Made by a program: the position numbers and the translations under genes. A DNA stretch of 64,000 nucleotides from Paratrimastix pyriformis. Its lineage: Eukaryota > Preaxostyla > Paratrimastigidae. Where the stretch lies: NCBI GenBank assembly GCA_027972325.1, contig JAPMOS010000010.1, forward strand, positions 124,001 to 188,000, written 5' to 3'. Positions 34,342 to 45,550 of this stretch are shown here, in pieces; position 1 is the first letter of the stretch, and every line of letters starts with the position of its first letter. Below the pieces are notes generated by a model. That model was given only the letters and a program-made list of their open reading frames with translations. It did not search any database and was not told where the DNA came from.

Positions 34342-34834
34342 GGCCAAGGCGGCCCGCCTGCCTTCGGGGACGGAGAAGAGGCATCGTGTGTGTGCGGTGC
34401 ATTGGCGGAGGAGATGAAGAATGGCGAACGTGCGGGATGCGACTCTCCGCTCTCTCTCTATCAGGGTTAGTGGCCACTTGGGGCCGGTGCTCTTCGCCTC
34501 GCCGATCCAGGCCCCTCCACCTGCCCGCAAGCTCGGAGCTCGGAAGTCGGAGCGCCGCCTGTTCCCCGACAAAGGCGTGCAACCGGCCGGACATGGGACA
34601 TGGGACATGGGACATGGGACATGGGACATGGGACATGGGACATGGGACATGGGACATGGGACATGGGACATGGGACATGAGACATGGGACATGGGACATG
34701 ACATGGGACATGGGACATGGGACATGGGACATGGGACATGGGACATGGGACATGGGACATGGGGTCGGATGGGAATCAAGCGCATCTTTGCGCACCGCCT
34801 GCCGTCATTTGGGGGGAGACGGATGGGCGGGCCG
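34342..34834. repeat. Convergent spacer with GGGACAT satellite
   Basis: Spacer between the 3' ends of the HPS3-like gene and SKI3. About 25 copies of the heptamer GGGACAT occupy 34590-34762, with two variant copies. The rest (34342-34589) shows no convincing gene. Confidence 0.8.
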
Positions 34835-37800
34835 TCACATCGTGGCCGCCGCTGGGTGGGGCGGGGCGGGGCGGCTGTGGGCGCGCCAGAGGGCCGCCGA
34901 GGCGGAGTGGGTCGGGTCGAGGTGCACCGCCCGTGCGGCCCAGCGTCTCGCCTGGTCGCTGTGGCCCTGCGCGGCCAGGGTGGCCGCCAGGCGCCCCTCG
35001 GCCTCGACTAGGGCAGTCCGCAGCCCCGGGTCCGCCGGCTGGGCGCCCCCGTCCAGGGTCCGCACGGCCCGCTCCATCGCCGCCTCGTCGGCCGCCCCCT
35101 CCGCCACGGGGGCAGCACCGGCACCGGCAGGGGCAGCCTCCAGCCCGGTGGGCAGAGCGGCCTGCTGCTGCTGCTGCTGCTGGGCGGCTGCGGCTTGCTG
35201 GGCGGCCTGGAGGATGGCCTCGGGGCTGGCCGAGCTGCGGGTCACGGTGGGGGCCGGCCGGATGGGCTCGCCCGCCCCGTCGATGGGCACCCGCAAGCCC
35301 GCGCCGCCCAGCCGGGGCCCGGGCCGGTTGGGGTCGGCAAGCAGGCGGCCCGCCCCGGGGGCCCGGCCCCCGTCCAGCAGGCACCCATGCAGCGCCTCGA
35401 CGGCCGAGCCCAGCTCCGCAGCCGCCGCGGCCGCCTCGCCCAGTGCCGCGTGGGCCTGCACAGCACGGGCCGGTGGGAGGGCGGCCAGGTGAGCCGGCAG
35501 AGAGGGAGGGAGGGAGGGAGGCTGGTGGCGGCAGCCACGAGGGAGCTGCGGACCTCGGCTGCCGCCTGGCAGATGGCGGCGGCCAGGGGGCCGCGGGCGG
35601 CGAGGGGGCTGCACTGGAAGGCCGCGGGGCCGCCCCCTGGGGCCGCGTCGAGGAGGTCGCGGAGCCCCTCGAGGGCCGGCCCGGGGCGCCCCAGGGCCAG
35701 CTGGGCCCGGGCCCGAAGCAGGCAGCCCTCGGGGCAGCCGGCAGCCCCGCGGCGGGCCACCAGCCCCTCGGCGGCCTCGAGGGCCTTCTGGGGCAGCCCG
35801 CCCTGCAGGGCCAGCCGGCACCAGTGCAGCCCGGCAGCTTCGCGCAGCCTGCGGGATGGCGACCCACCAGAGGCCGCCGGTCGGTCGGGTGCCCACGGGA
35901 GGGAGGGCCGGGCGGACCTGGGCGGGAGGGCCGGCTGGGCGAGGAGGCTGCCCATGAGCTGCTCCGCCAGGGCCCCCTGGCCGTGGGTCGCGTACAGGGC
36001 GGCAAGCTCCTGCGCCCGGGCATCCCACACGCACACAGACACCCAGACACGCAGACACGCAGACACACAGACACGCAGACACACAGACACACACACCAGC
36101 CCAGCCCAGCCGCGAGTGAGGAGGAAGCGGTTGGCCCGAGAGGCTGGGACTGGGCGGGGGGCCAAGCGGGACAGACGGCGCAGGCGGCGGGGTGTGCGGG
36201 GCACCAGCGGTGGGCCTCCTCGAGGGCGCTCTGGGCGGCGCGGAGCAGGGACTGCCCCAGGGCCTGCTGGGTCGCTGCGGGGGCCGGGGCCGGGCCGGTC
36301 GGGGGCAGAAGGAGCCCCTCCAGGTGGACCAGCTGCCAGCGGGCCGTCACCGTCAGCAGGTCCGCCCGCAGCCGGCTCCACTGGGCCCGCTGGGAGGCCG
36401 TCAGGGGCAGCCCTGGGGGGGAGGACCGAAGTCGGGGGGCGGCGGAGGTGATGAGAGGCGGGGGGCATCGGGTGCGGCCGAGAGGGCGACCTTGGGTCGG
36501 CTGGAGCTGCTGCTGCTGCTGGCGCGACTGCAGCTCGGGCCCGAGGACGGCCGCGGTGGCCTGGGTCACGTCCAGCAGCAGCTGCTTCACCGCCTCGTGC
36601 AGCCGGCCCTCCGCCCTGCCCCGCCCCCGCCAGCCCGGGTGTGAGCGGGGGCCCCGGGATCGGGATGGGCAGCGGGCCACATGTCGAGGGCAGGCAGCCG
36701 GTGGGGGACAGACGATGACGATGGGGGCAGGTCCGGGGCCGCGGCTGCTGCTGCCCATGCGCGCGCCACCCGCTCGTTGGCCCGGGCCGCCTCGAGGGCG
36801 CAGCGGGCCCAGAGGAGCCCCAGGGCGAGGTGCTGCAGGTAGAGGCCGTGCAGGGCCATCGGGGACAGGGGCCGGGCCCGGCTGGTGGCCCAGAGGGCCT
36901 CCCCCTGGAGCGGGCTGGCCATCAGGGGGCCCTCTTGACCCTCCAGGGGCGCCCCCGAGAAGGCGGCCGGCTCGGGGGCCGGGGCCGGCAGGCAGGGGTG
37001 GCCCAGGTCGAGCCCCGACCCGTCACACACCACCGACTGCGCCCCCACATCGGCACGGCAGCACATCAGCATCGCACAATGGCCCCAACACGCGCTCGTG
37101 AGCAGTCATGCCAACGGGCGGGGCATTCGGGGGCGGGGGGGGGGGGGGGGGGGGGGCAACCAGGAAGGGCGGCGCGAGGGTGACGGCCTCACGGGGGGAT
37201 GGGCAAGGCGGGGCAAGCGGACGGCAAGCCAGGCGGGGCCGGGGCCCTTGGGGCGCAGGTGGGGCCAGAGCAGGGGCCCCACCCGGTCGATGGGGACCAC
37301 CTGGTGCCCAGCCGGCCCCCCGGCGGCCTCGGCGCATGCCGGCATGGGCGGGAGCAGGGCCGCCAGCCCCACCTGCCCCGCCGTCGGGGCCCCGGGCTGC
37401 ACACATGGCCAGCCGCCACCCCACAGCAGCCGCGTGAGGGCCGAGCCCGCCACGAGTCGCGACCCGCATCGCGGCCCCTCCATCACCACCAGGGTGGCTG
37501 TGGCTGTGGGCCGGGCGGCTTGTGGGCTGTGGAGCGGACCGTGCCAGCTGCCGGGCCGAAGAGGGCCGCGCCCAGTCTGAGGGCGGCCGTGATGTGGGTG
37601 TGGGCGGCTCGGATGCGGTCGGGGGCGCTGGGCAGCAGCAGCAGATGGGCCCCGCTGGCGGCGGCCAGGGCCGTCCAGGCGCCCAGCGAGCCGGGCCGCA
37701 GGTGGGCAGCCTGCCGCCCCCGCCACACAGGCAGCGGCCATGCGATCAACAAAAGGCCGCCCCGCAAGCAGGCAGCGACGCTTGGCTGGGCCTCCCGCAA

Positions 37801-40800
37801 GGGCCCGCGGGGTGCCGTGTGGGGGCGGGTCGGGGGGTGGGCGGACCCTGGCCAGGCGGACGCGGGCCGCCTCGACCGTAGCCTGGGAGCTGAGGCCGCC
37901 CAGGGTGGCCGCGAAGAGGGAGCCCTCGTCCGCACCGTCGGGGCCCTCGGGGCCGGGCATCTCCAGCTCCAGGTGTACCCCCGACCGGCCCCCCAGCAGC
38001 TGCCCCGGCCCAGCCATGGCCCCAGCAGGGCAGGGGAGCGAGCATGGGATGGAGGCGAGGGTCATGCAGGCGGGCAGGCGGGCAGGCGGGACAGGGTCGC
38101 TCCCAGGCGGGTGCAGACCTCGGCCGCTGCGCAGAGGGTCTCGACGGGCGCCACCTGGAGCCCCATCCGCAGCCCCACCGCTGCCCCCGTGGGAGCGGCG
38201 GTCGTGGCAGGGGCGCGGCTCGGGGCTGCGGGGGCCGGGGCAGCCTGTGCCTGTGCCTGTGCCTGGGTCTGGGCGCCCTTGGCGGCATGGGGACGGGCCT
38301 CGGGGGGCAGCCGGGACAGGATCAGCGCACCGGCCGAGGGACACTCGGGGGCCAGCCGGTCGGCCACCAGCGGCCGGGCGGCATGGGTGGAGAGCAGCCA
38401 CCAGAGGAAGGGCCGGTCGGGGTGCTCGTGCAGCAGCCGCCCCAGCACAGCCCGCCCCGCGGCAGGCATGCCCTGCGCCCAGCGGGTGGCGGCCATCGTC
38501 AATGGGGCACCGCCAGCAGGGCAGGGGCACAGGGCAGGGGCACAGGGCAGGGGCACAGGGCAGGGGCACAGGGCGGGGGCACAGGGCGGGGGCACAGGGC
38601 GGGGGCACAGGGCAGGGGCACAGGGCGGGGGCACAGGGCGGGGGCACAGGGCGGGGGCACAGGGCGGGGGCACAGGGCGGGGGCACAGGGCAGGGGCACA
38701 GGGCAGGGGCACAGGGCGGCCGACCTGGAGGGTTGCCAGGCCGTAGCCGAGGAGCCCATCGGCGAGGCGAGCCCCGGGGCTGTTCGTCTGGGCGCCCAGC
38801 GAGGCCGCGGCCGCCTGGGCCGGGGTCAGCCCCCCGTCCGCCAGGCGCCCGAGGGCGGCCCGCTCCTGGGCGGCGGCCTGCTGGAGGGCCGCGACCATGT
38901 CCCGGGCCAGGGCGGCCTCGCTGAAGGCCAGCCCCAGCACCCCAAGGGCCCGCCGGGCCGTGGCCAGGGCCTGCCCGTAGGCGGGGCCCCCCGGCAGGAG
39001 GGCCGGCGGGGCCTGGCTGGGGTCTGCCGGGGCCGGGGGCGGCGACACGGCCAGCAGGGAGCGCCACCAGCCGTGGGCGGTGGGCTGGTCGCCGGCCAGG
39101 AAGAAGGCCTGCCCCACGAGGTGCATCAGCCGCATCTGAGCGGCGGCCCCCTCGGCGGGCCCCCCGGGGCAGCCCGTCCCCGTCCCCGTCCCCAGCAGGG
39201 CCAGCCCGTGCGAGGCCGCGCTCACGCCCAGCTCTGCCAACGAGGACGCGGGTGGGTGGGAAGGGGGCTGGTCAGCCGGGCCGAGCCGAGATGCCAGCAA
39301 GGCGAAGGCGGGGTGGGAGGGGCGGCCTGCGGACCGGGCTCGTTGCCGAAGATCAGCCCGACAGCCGCCAGGCCGAGGCACTCCACGCCTGCATGCCCAC
39401 AGCCCCCGGGGAACCAGCCGATCCCATCCATGACCAGGCCGGGGCATGCGGGGGACCAAGGGAGGGGCCGCGGCGTGGGGGCAGGCGGACCGTCCCAGCC
39501 GGGGCCCGTGGCGGGCAGGCCGAGGGCTGCGCTCCAGTCGGCGGGCTGGGGCTGCTTCTTGAGGGCCGCCAGCCGGGCCGCCAGGTGTGCCTGCGCCTCG
39601 GCCCAGGCAGCCCCCAGCCCGGCGGGGACCCCAGCGGCCTGGCCGGCCCCGTCGAGGGCGGCCCCCACCTCGTCCGGCGAGGCGGCGCCCCCCAGGGCGG
39701 CAGCCAGGGCACGATAGGGCGCGCTCGAGGGGGCCGAGGGGGCCAGCAGGAAGGCCACCCCCAGCCGGGTCTGGTTGCTCAGCAGCAGGGCCCGGGCCAG
39801 CCCAACCCGGGCGGCTTCTGCATGGGCACCCGTGGGGGAGGGGTCGCCGCCAGGGGTGGGGACGGCGTCAGTCACAGGCGAGGGGCGCATGGGCAGAAGA
39901 TGGGGCGCATGGGCAAAGAGAAAGCGAAGGGAAGCGAAGGGCGAGGCAGGGCGTGCGGGCAGCGGACGGCGCTGGGCGGCCAGGGCCGGGGCCGCGTCGG
40001 CTGGGGCGGCTGCGCTGATGTGGTCGAGCACCAGCCAGGCACGCCCGTACCCGCGGACGGCCTCCGAGAGCAGCCCCCGTTGCTGCCGCCCACAAACAAC
40101 GGGGATCGCTGAGGCCGAGCGAGGCATCCGAGCCAGAACAAGGCATGGGGCGGGCATGGGGCGGGCATGGGGCGGGCATGGGGCGGGCATGGGGCGGGGA
40201 GGGGCGGACCTCGGCAGCGAGGGCGTAGTTGTGGGCGGCCCAGGGGGCCTCGGGTCCGGCCTGCTGGGCCTCCTTCAGGGCCGCCGTGGCGCTCTGGGGC
40301 AGCCCCGCGCGGTGGGCCAGGGCAGCCATCCCGCGCCGCCCCAGGGGCTGTTCGGACAGCAGGAGAAGCAGCCGTGGGCGCCCAGATGAGCGGGGGCTGA
40401 GGGGGGCGGGCAGCGGACCGTGAGGGCGAGGTCGGCGCTCCAGCGGAAGCACTCCAGCGCCCGGGCGGGGCGGCCCTGCTCCATGGCCAGGGCGGCCATG
40501 CCCAGCCACACCTCGGCCGCGTTGGGGTCCTGCCCACCCACCGACCGCGCCGCGGCAACCGTCAGTGAGCCCCACGAGGCAGCGAGGGCACGGACACGGG
40601 CAGTGAGGGTCGGGGCAGGGCGGACCTGGGAGAGGGAGCGCACGAAGACGTTGGCGGCGAGCTTGTGCAGGTGCTGCCCCACCAGGAGCAGCCCGTAGTT
40701 GTTCCAGGCACGGGTGTTCGTCTGCAGGCAGGGGCGAGAGGGTCGAGGGCGCGGCACACGGTGAGGGACCGCCCGCCGCCCAGACTCTTTTGGACAGCCC

Positions 40801-43800
40801 GCCCTCCCGCCCCCCATTTGCCCCATTTGTCCCCATTTGTCCCCATTTGTCCCCATTTGTCCCCATTGGCTCACCCGCCCCCTCCGCCTGCACCCACACC
40901 TCCTCCACCCACCAATCCCCACCATCCTCCTCCAACGATCCCCTGACCCGACAATGTCCTCCTGACCCGACAATGTCCTCCTGACCCGATATTGTCCTCC
41001 TGACCTATTCATCCTCGGAGCGACCATCCGACAAGCGAGTTGCTCTTACAGGGATCGATTGCATAAAGTTGGGGGGCCTCAGGAGGGCCCATGGGCCATG
41101 CGGGGCGGCCGGGCGATAATCGGGGCGCGCGTATAAGATGCTGGGTGCGGCCCACCCGGTCGCGGCACGGAGGGGGGCGATATGGAGAGGCGCGGCACGG
41201 TGATGGGCGGGGGCGGGCAGAAAACGGGAAGAGGAAGCAGATCAGCGGGTCTGGCTCTCGCTGGGCGGGCGCGGCCCCAGTCGGGCGGCAACAGGGAGAG
41301 CGATGGCGGCTGGGCCACTGACCGGGGGATGGGCGCCCAGGTGGGGGAGGGGGGCAGCGTGCTCCCGGGTGGGTCGGCATCGGCGGGGGCAACCTGCTGC
41401 TGCTGCTGCTGCTGCTGCTGTGCCTTGGGACCACGCCGGTGGCGGCCTCTCTTGCGCGGGCCCACCCCAGGGGTGGCCGGGGAGCCTCGTTTGGAGGGGA
41501 GCGACTGGGGTGGAGCGCCCATCGGCTGTATGTGAGGGTGTGGTTGAGGGGCAGATTCGGGGGCAGCAGCAGGCGCAGCCAGGGAGATCTGACCGGCCGG
41601 GGAGACCGCAGCCGAACCGGAGGATGGAGCGGGGGCCGGAGCGGCCCAAGCGGCTGGCCCCCGAGCGCGAGCGGCCTTTTGAGAGGGGTTCAGGAGGGGA
41701 CTGGATGCCGAGAGGGGACTGGATGCCGGGAGGGGACTGGAGGAGGGCAAGTCTAGGAGGGAGCGCAGCTTCGGGGGGGTATTGAACCGCAGGGTGGCGG
41801 CCTGGGGGTGGCCGCCGATCAGGGTCATGTAACAGCGCCGGGTGAGGTAGGCGTCCTGGGCCGCGTAGTGGACCTGGTGCGGGCTGAGCACGGGCAGGGC
41901 CCAGTTGGACATGGTCGTCTTGTGGGCCTTGACCACCGTCTGCCCGTGCAGGGACAGGTGCAGGCCGGCAAGCCCGCTGTGGGCGATCCCCAGCTCTCTG
42001 GCCACAACTTGCACATCCGCAAGCGGTGCACAGGAGATCCCAACCATCGCGAGTTTCAGGAGGTCCGTCCCGATGGAATACCCGCATTTCAAAAGAGCCG
42101 GTTTGGCCATGAACTAGCATTTTATGTGGAATAATGGGACTAAAACTCGACAAACCTCTCTAATAGACGCAACGGCTTCGGGTGAAAGAAAAAGAAGCTG
42201 GAAAAGGACAACAAGAGATTCAGAAGAAAGCTGAAGAAGGGCAGGCGGAGATCTTGTGCCCTTGGCAAAATCTGGCTACTCGAATGGGTATGTCGAATGA
42301 GAATCCACATTGAAAGGAAAAAGACCTTCCACTCAACATCGAAAGCAACAATCCCTCCTGCAGAGAGTTCAATTTCGCGAAGGGCACCAACGACAGCATC
42401 GCTCTCACGGATTACACGAACTGGGAACGGCAAAGGCTCGAGTGGGGGTGGTGGCCGGGGCCCCCTGAACCAATTTTTCCCCATTGCGCGAAAAAGCGCA
42501 GCGAGCACGCCCCCACTGGTTCGATCGACAGGACGGACGGACCTTATCGAGCTCGATCGCGGTGACGAACGCATGCCGGCGAACGTCGAAGGTCTTGTGG
42601 CACAGCCCAAGAAGATTCCACGCGGGGGCATACTTGGGGTTGGTCACGATGGCGCACTCGCAGAGCCGCTGGGCCAGCCGCTGCTGATCGGGGTCGCCCT
42701 GGGGTGCCAGGGCACCCGGAGCGAGCAGAGAGGCGCCGGCCATATCGCTCCAGCCCGTCACCAGCCAGGGGGCCAGGTGGATGCACCGGAGGTACGAGCG
42801 GCGGGCCAGCCTCAGCGCCTCCCCGCGCTGCTGGGCCAGCGAGGGCTGCGGGGCGGCACACGCCGAAGGGGGGAGACGCCAAAGGGGAGGGGAGGGCGTG
42901 GTCAGCCAGGCCAAAGAACCGCCCATCGGGCACCGAGCCAGACCCCGGCAGCCTGGTCGGTGGGGGCCCCCTGGCCGTGGGGGAGCTCGGGCCGCATGGA
43001 GCGGGCCCGCTGCCACCCGCAGTCACCGGCCAGCTTCCAGAAGCCCACAAGCCGGCTGGCGTCCTCACGCCCGCCCGCCGACCCGCCAGGCCCCACCGGG
43101 CAGGGGCAGTCTGGCAGGGGGTGGGAGGGGAGGGGGGGGGGGGGGGAGCGCGGTGAGATCAGGCGGCCGCGAATGGGGGGGCCGCAGACAGGCGCCCAGG
43201 GCGGGCATCACGGGTGCCAGCACGCCCACCGCCTCCCCGAGCCGCTCCTGGGCCTGGCTGTACTGGGCCGACGGCAGCAGCCCCATGACGCTCCACCGGT
43301 ACAGCGCCTCAGCCAGGGCCTGCGGAGACCACACCATCCACGCAGGCCAGCAGCCCAGGTCAGTGAGGTCCGCCGGAGAGGGGTGGGGGATGGTCATCGC
43401 CACCGGTGGAGGATGGGGGGAGGAGACCTTCCTGACGACGAGGCACTGGGGCAGCTCGGCCAGCAAGGGCCGCAACCCGGTCAGGGCAGCCTCCCTGCAG
43501 GTTCGGAGGGGGCCCGTGGTGGGGGCACGGGGTGAGCGTGGGCCACCGCAAGGCGGCAAACCAACCCGGGCCGGGCGGAAGCGGGGGCAGATGGGGCTGT
43601 GGGGGAGGCGAACCAGTCGCCGGCGGCCGCCTTGGCCTGGGCCGCTCGGCAGCGGAGGAGCTGGGCGCGACTGGCCACACCAGGGGTCCCGGCGGCCCCC
43701 AGGGCGGCGCCCGGCGGGGACAGCAGCGGGCAGCTGGGGGCGAAGGGGCCGCCCTGGAGGAGGCGCAGGTACACCGAGAACAGCGGCCCCTCGGGGACCT

Positions 43801-45469
43801 GGGCACCCTCCTGGGCCGGCGAGGCCGCGGACGCCTCCAGCACGCTCAGGGCCTCCTCGAAGCACCGGCCCGCAGCCCCGGCCTTGCCCAGGGCCAGGTT
43901 GGCCTCGCCCAGGGCCCGCCAGCAGTGCAGCCGCACGTCCGCCTCGAGGGCCGCCTCGGCACCGTCGAACGGCCGCCGCCGCACCGAAGCCGCAACTGCA
44001 GCCCCAGGGGCAGGTTCGTGAGCATTGGGCACGGGCATGGGGACGGGTCGTGGGTATGCACGGGCAGTGGGCACGGGCACGGGCATGGGGACGGGGCATA
44101 AGGTGGTGATGGTGATGGTGGTGGCTGATGGCGGACCGGCCCTGGGCTGGCTCTCGGATGGGCCGGGGCGGTCCCTGTCCGCGGCTGGGCCCTCCTCCTG
44201 GCCCATCAGCCGCAGCGCCTGCTGGAATGCCCCCGCCACGGCCTCCTCGCGACCCGGTTGGAGCTGCCCGGAAACAGAAAAACAGCGAACAGCGAACGGC
44301 GATGGCCCGTACCGTCAGCGGGTGCACTCCATCGGGGAAGGGCAGCAAGGGATGGAGGAGGGGCGGGGGGCGGACCTGTGCGGCCAGGCCGGCCCAGACC
44401 CACGCCCAGCGGGCGCCGGGCCAGAGCTGGGCCAGGTTGGCGCAGAGGGAGCCCACCCGCTCGGCGGGCGACCCCCCGGGGGCCCGGGCCGCGAGCAGCT
44501 GGGTGCCTCTGTGCCCGTCATCCTCGGCGCCCGCGGCGGGGCCGGGGCCGGGGCGGGCCAGGGCGAAGCAGAGCAGCTCGCCCGCGTCCTGCTCGTGGCC
44601 CGACTGGCCGACCGCCTGCAGGGCGCACCGAAGGGCACTGCGCGGCACCCGCCCGCCCACGCCGACACAGGACGAGACGATCATGAGCTCAGACGAGACG
44701 CTCATGAGTGCCTCAGACGAGGTGTGGGCATCATGCGGTGGGCCCCGCCAAGAGCCCAGCACCCACCGGTCAGGGTTGGCTCCCTGACGCGGGCGCCCTT
44801 CCCGGGCAGAGCAGTGGGGGCGGGGCATGACGAGGGGGTGGCGGTGGCACGGCAAGGTTGCCATGGGATTGCCCTTGGCTGGGGGAGGAGTGGGGAGAGA
44901 GGAGAGGAGAGGAGAGGAGAGGGAGGGGAGAGGAGGGGAGGGGGACCTGTCGAAGTAGCCCGCCCAAAGGTAGGCCCAGGCCAGGGCCGTGAATGCGGGC
45001 GGCTGGGCGGGCTGCAGCTGCACCGCCCGGTGGAGCGAGGTCAGCGCCTCCCCTGCACGCCCCCCGTCCCCGCCCCCCCGGTCCCCATCGGCCATCAGAA
45101 CGGCGTCAGACCCACGCCCAAGTCCAGCGGCCGGGAGAAGGGCGGACGAGGAAGGGGGGCTGGGTGCGCGGCGGACCTGTCCACGGGCCGCGGGGCTTGT
45201 CCTCGGCCACGGCCCGCATGAGGGCCGCCACGCCCCGCCGGTACCAGGCCGTGGGCAGCCAGGGGCAGGCTGCGGTGGCGGCGGCCAGGCAGCTCTGCAC
45301 GGCGGCCAGGTCTTCACCCGCCACGGCCGCCGGGGCCCCGCGATCGGCAGACAGCCGCAGCAGGCAGCTCAGCCGGGGCAGGGCAGGCACTGCGCCACAG
45401 ACGATCCCACCGAGACCAGGTGGGCGTCCCCCTTGGGCATTGGGATGGGGCAGCCAGGTTGGTCGTCGG

Positions 45470-45550
<81 letters not shown>

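Larger units (their letters stand above)
40722..42542 (-). other. 1.8-kb SKI3 intron that contains a whole gene
   Basis: On the minus strand the donor is AAG then GTCCGTCCGTCC (first intron base 42542) and the acceptor is CCTGCAG (last base 40722). The join is phase 0: HAFVTAIELDK to TNTRAWNNYGL, spacing two TPR motifs normally. Most introns here are under 250 bp. The exonuclease gene lies entirely inside, on the same strand. Confidence 0.65.

Noticed and set aside
34590-34762. DMGHGTWDMGHGTW repeat frames on both strands
   Set aside because: They come from the GGGACAT satellite in a convergent spacer; the frames are open on both strands because of the repeat alone.
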